Assembly (NCBI GenBank): GCA_944367565.1
Contig: CALVWR010000004.1
Coordinates: 56,763 to 120,762, forward strand
Source: an uncultured Clostridia bacterium
Lineage (GTDB): Bacteria; Bacillota; Clostridia; Christensenellales; Borkfalkiaceae
Reading direction: 5' to 3'
Length of the DNA: 64,000 nucleotides
Shown: positions 62,698 through 64,000 of the stretch, one piece after another
How the letters are laid out: each line of letters begins with the position of its first letter
How positions within the stretch are numbered: position 1 is the first letter of the stretch
Made by a program: the position numbers and the translations under genes
The notes under the pieces: generated by a model
The model's input: the letters and a program-made list of their open reading frames with translations, nothing else
Told to the model about the DNA's origin: nothing
Databases searched by the model: none

Positions 62698-63282
62698 ATG
62701 GAAAACAAAAAAGAAGAATTTATAAAAATTTTTGATCAAACAATCGGGCGGGAAGGTGCGAAAGAATTAAAGAATTATCTTTTGAAATCTGACTTTTTCA
62801 GCGCGCCGGCAAGCAGCCGTTATCATTGTGCCTATGAAGGCGGATTGTGTGAACACAGTATAAACGTTTATAAGCGGCTGTTGGCAAATGTAAGGAACGA
62901 ATACGGCAGCGAATGGGAAAAGATCGTTCCGCACGAATCTGTCGCGATATGCGGATTGTTGCATGATCTGTGTAAGATAGATTTTTACAAAACCGATTAT
63001 CGGAATGTAAAAGAAAACGGAGAATGGGTGAAAAAGCCGTATTACGCCAGAGAAGAAGGATTGCCGTACGGACACGGAGAAAAATCCGTTTATATCCTAT
63101 GCGGATTTATGCGTCTTACAAGAGAAGAAGCGATGGCGATCAATTGGCATATGGGCGGATTTGACGTGCGCGTGAAGGGCGGAGACGGTTCGGTCAGTGA
63201 AGCGTTTTGTAAATTTCCTCTGGCGGTGTTATTGCATATTGCCGATTTACAGGCGACGTTTATCGATGAAAAAAGGGGATAA
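62698..63282 (+). CDS. HD-domain hydrolase
   Basis: A 194-residue metal-dependent phosphohydrolase-type protein. The HD-site histidines and aspartates are in GGLCEHSINVY near residue 52, LLHDLCKI near 85, YGHGEKSV near 125 and LHIADLQATF near 180. The order H...HD...H...D is complete. Such proteins cleave nucleotides or RNA ends, and a link to the YhaM type is possible. The start at 62698 is chosen because the longer frame from 62506 overlaps the terminator and promoter. Monocistronic. Confidence 0.87.
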   Translation: MENKKEEFIKIFDQTIGREGAKELKNYLLKSDFFSAPASSRYHCAYEGGLCEHSINVYKRLLANVRNEYGSEWEKIVPHESVAICGLLHDLCKIDFYKTDYRNVKENGEWVKKPYYAREEGLPYGHGEKSVYILCGFMRLTREEAMAINWHMGGFDVRVKGGDGSVSEAFCKFPLAVLLHIADLQATFIDEKRG

Positions 63283-63315
63283 ATCCCGCTTATCTTTAAA
63301 TATAAAGACAAAGTA

Positions 63316-63349
63316 CGGAAAAAGAGCAGAAATTTCTGCTCTTTTTCCG
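63316..63349. terminator. Terminator of the HD-domain gene
   Basis: A 34-base perfect palindrome (arms 63316-63332 and 63333-63349) with A5 and T5 tracts. A hairpin with a closed loop of a few bases would form and can stop transcription in both directions. Confidence 0.8.
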
Positions 63350-63613
63350 AAAAAACAATATATATAATTTGGGCAGTCTGTTTTGAAATCAACTTATCCG
63401 CATCTCGTATTTATTCGTTTGCGCGTTCTGAACTTGAAAGCGAAAAATCCTTTTCAATACAGAAGTTTTTTTGTTTGACTTATTTATTTTTTACTGTTAC
63501 AATGAAATTACTTTGAAAATGAAATGCGTATCGAGCGCTCGATACGGATAGATCGAATGGCTTGCCGACGATAAAAGGCGCTTGTTGACGGGATTTTTTC
63601 GTTCTGAAAAAAC

Positions 63614-63646
63614 AACGTCTGAATCACGATTCGTGATTCAGACGTT
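63614..63646. repeat. 33-base inverted repeat
   Basis: Two perfect 16-base arms (AACGTCTGAATCACGA and its complement) flank a single T. It lies in 63350-63847, about 500 bases with no recognisable gene. No U-tract follows, so it is not a typical terminator; a protein-binding or recombination site is possible. Confidence 0.75.
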
Positions 63647-63703
63647 ATGGCAGGGGAGACGCGATTATCCCGAAAGGCTAAAATTGCATAAAAACAGGCA
63701 AAA

Positions 63704-63750
63704 AAGCCCCAAAAACGCTTAAAAATGGCGTTTTTGAGGCTTAATTTTTT
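63704..63750 (+). terminator. Long hairpin followed by a T-run
   Basis: A 15-bp stem with one mismatch (63704-63718 with 63728-63742) is followed by AA and a run of T, then by AT-rich mirror runs to about 63780. It resembles a strong terminator, but no gene stands directly before it on the plus strand. Confidence 0.55.
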
Positions 63751-63847
63751 TAAAATTTTGAAATTTTTTAAAAATTTTAGGGCCACTTTTAGGGGCACTT
63801 TTGAAGCGATTTTTTACAATGAATTTTAATGTAAATAAAAACGTATA

Positions 63848-63876
63848 TTGACATTTTTATTTTATTTTGATATAAT
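63848..63876 (+). promoter_or_regulatory. Perfect consensus promoter of the antitoxin-like gene
   Basis: TTGACA (63848-63853), a 17-base spacer, TATAAT (63871-63876), 17 bases before the ATG at 63894. Confidence 0.9.
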
Positions 63877-63893
63877 ACCTTTAGAGGTAAATT

Positions 63894-64000
63894 ATGATAG
63901 AAAAAAATTTATTGAATAATTTGGTTTCCGTTACAATGTTCAATCAGGGGCAAGCATCAAAAATATTTAATCGTTTGCATGATGAAAAGCAAATTGTCGT
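63894..64000 (+). CDS. Phd/YefM-type antitoxin, partial at the window end
   Basis: The first 35 residues are visible, running off the window. SVTMFNQGQASKIFNRLHDE resembles the N-terminal DNA-binding segment of Phd/YefM antitoxins (S-T-FNRG-A-KIF pattern), which bind their own promoter and neutralise a partner toxin. AGAGGT precedes the ATG. A toxin gene would be expected directly downstream, outside the window. Confidence 0.6.
   Translation, partial: MIEKNLLNNLVSVTMFNQGQASKIFNRLHDEKQIV

Noticed and set aside
63508..63798. 96-codon minus-strand frame in the gene-free stretch
   Set aside because: Runs through both hairpins, is Phe/Lys-rich and has no ribosome site.

Overview
The window looks like a chromosomal segment of an anaerobic Clostridia-type Firmicute. 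Evidence: GGAGG-type ribosome sites, TTGACA-17-TATAAT promoters, a bacterial V-type ATPase operon in the Enterococcus hirae ntp order, heterodisulfide-reductase-type flavin/iron-sulfur enzymes, many glycan-degrading genes and no sign of respiratory-chain membrane complexes. G+C is mid-forties by eye and the standard genetic code applies. An uncultured gut lineage of the Christensenellales kind would fit, but that is inference; there is no rRNA here.

Layout. 0-4.4 kb: alpha-L-rhamnosidase and a serine hydrolase, then an exported ApbE flavin transferase on the minus strand. 4.5-9.8 kb: six-gene operon starting with an HPr-kinase-like/PqqD pair, then DUF1846, a nucleoside-phosphorylase-like protein, a condensation-type acyltransferase and a zinc-ribbon membrane protein. 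9.8-15.9 kb: membrane repeat protein, ABC exporter, sugar isomerase, SGNH-type esterase, XRE regulator. 16.07-16.45 kb: tRNA operon Val-Gly-Cys-Leu (minus). 16.7-27.7 kb: ntpFIKECGABD plus an FAD-dependent dehydrogenase and a ROK sugar kinase. 27.7-30.1 kb: AT-rich accessory stretch with a frameshifted leucine-rich-repeat gene and a frameshifted small membrane-protein gene. 30.2-35.2 kb: AraC regulator divergent from a hexosamine operon (PHP enzyme, ROK-like kinase, PIG-L deacetylase, nagB). 35.3-40.6 kb: leuS and a P-type ATPase (minus). 40.8-50.2 kb: galactokinase, mutarotase, DNA polymerase IV with a small partner, GH20, a DMT transporter and GH116. 50.3-51.7 kb: pyruvate kinase (minus). 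52.1-62.6 kb: an 11-gene operon of fumarase, HdrBCA, MvhD, three Flox-like subunits, fumarate-reductase-like FrdB and FrdA, and a PQ-loop membrane protein. The end carries an HD-domain gene and the start of a Phd-type antitoxin.

The most notable system is the 52-62 kb operon. Its content suggests a soluble, quinone-free NADH-linked fumarate reductase wired through an HdrABC-Flox flavin-based bifurcating module. Fumarase would supply fumarate. The divergent pyk and fumC promoters carry the same 12-base box at the same position next to the -35 element, which suggests joint control of pyruvate kinase and fumarate reduction. The V-ATPase K subunit keeps all five residues that bind sodium in E. 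hirae, so energy conservation may be sodium-based. Other themes are glycan breakdown (GH78, GH20, GH116, esterase, sugar isomerase, gal and nag genes), three promoters placed so close to their start codons that the transcripts would be leaderless, and three frameshifts clustered in 28.6-32.0 kb.
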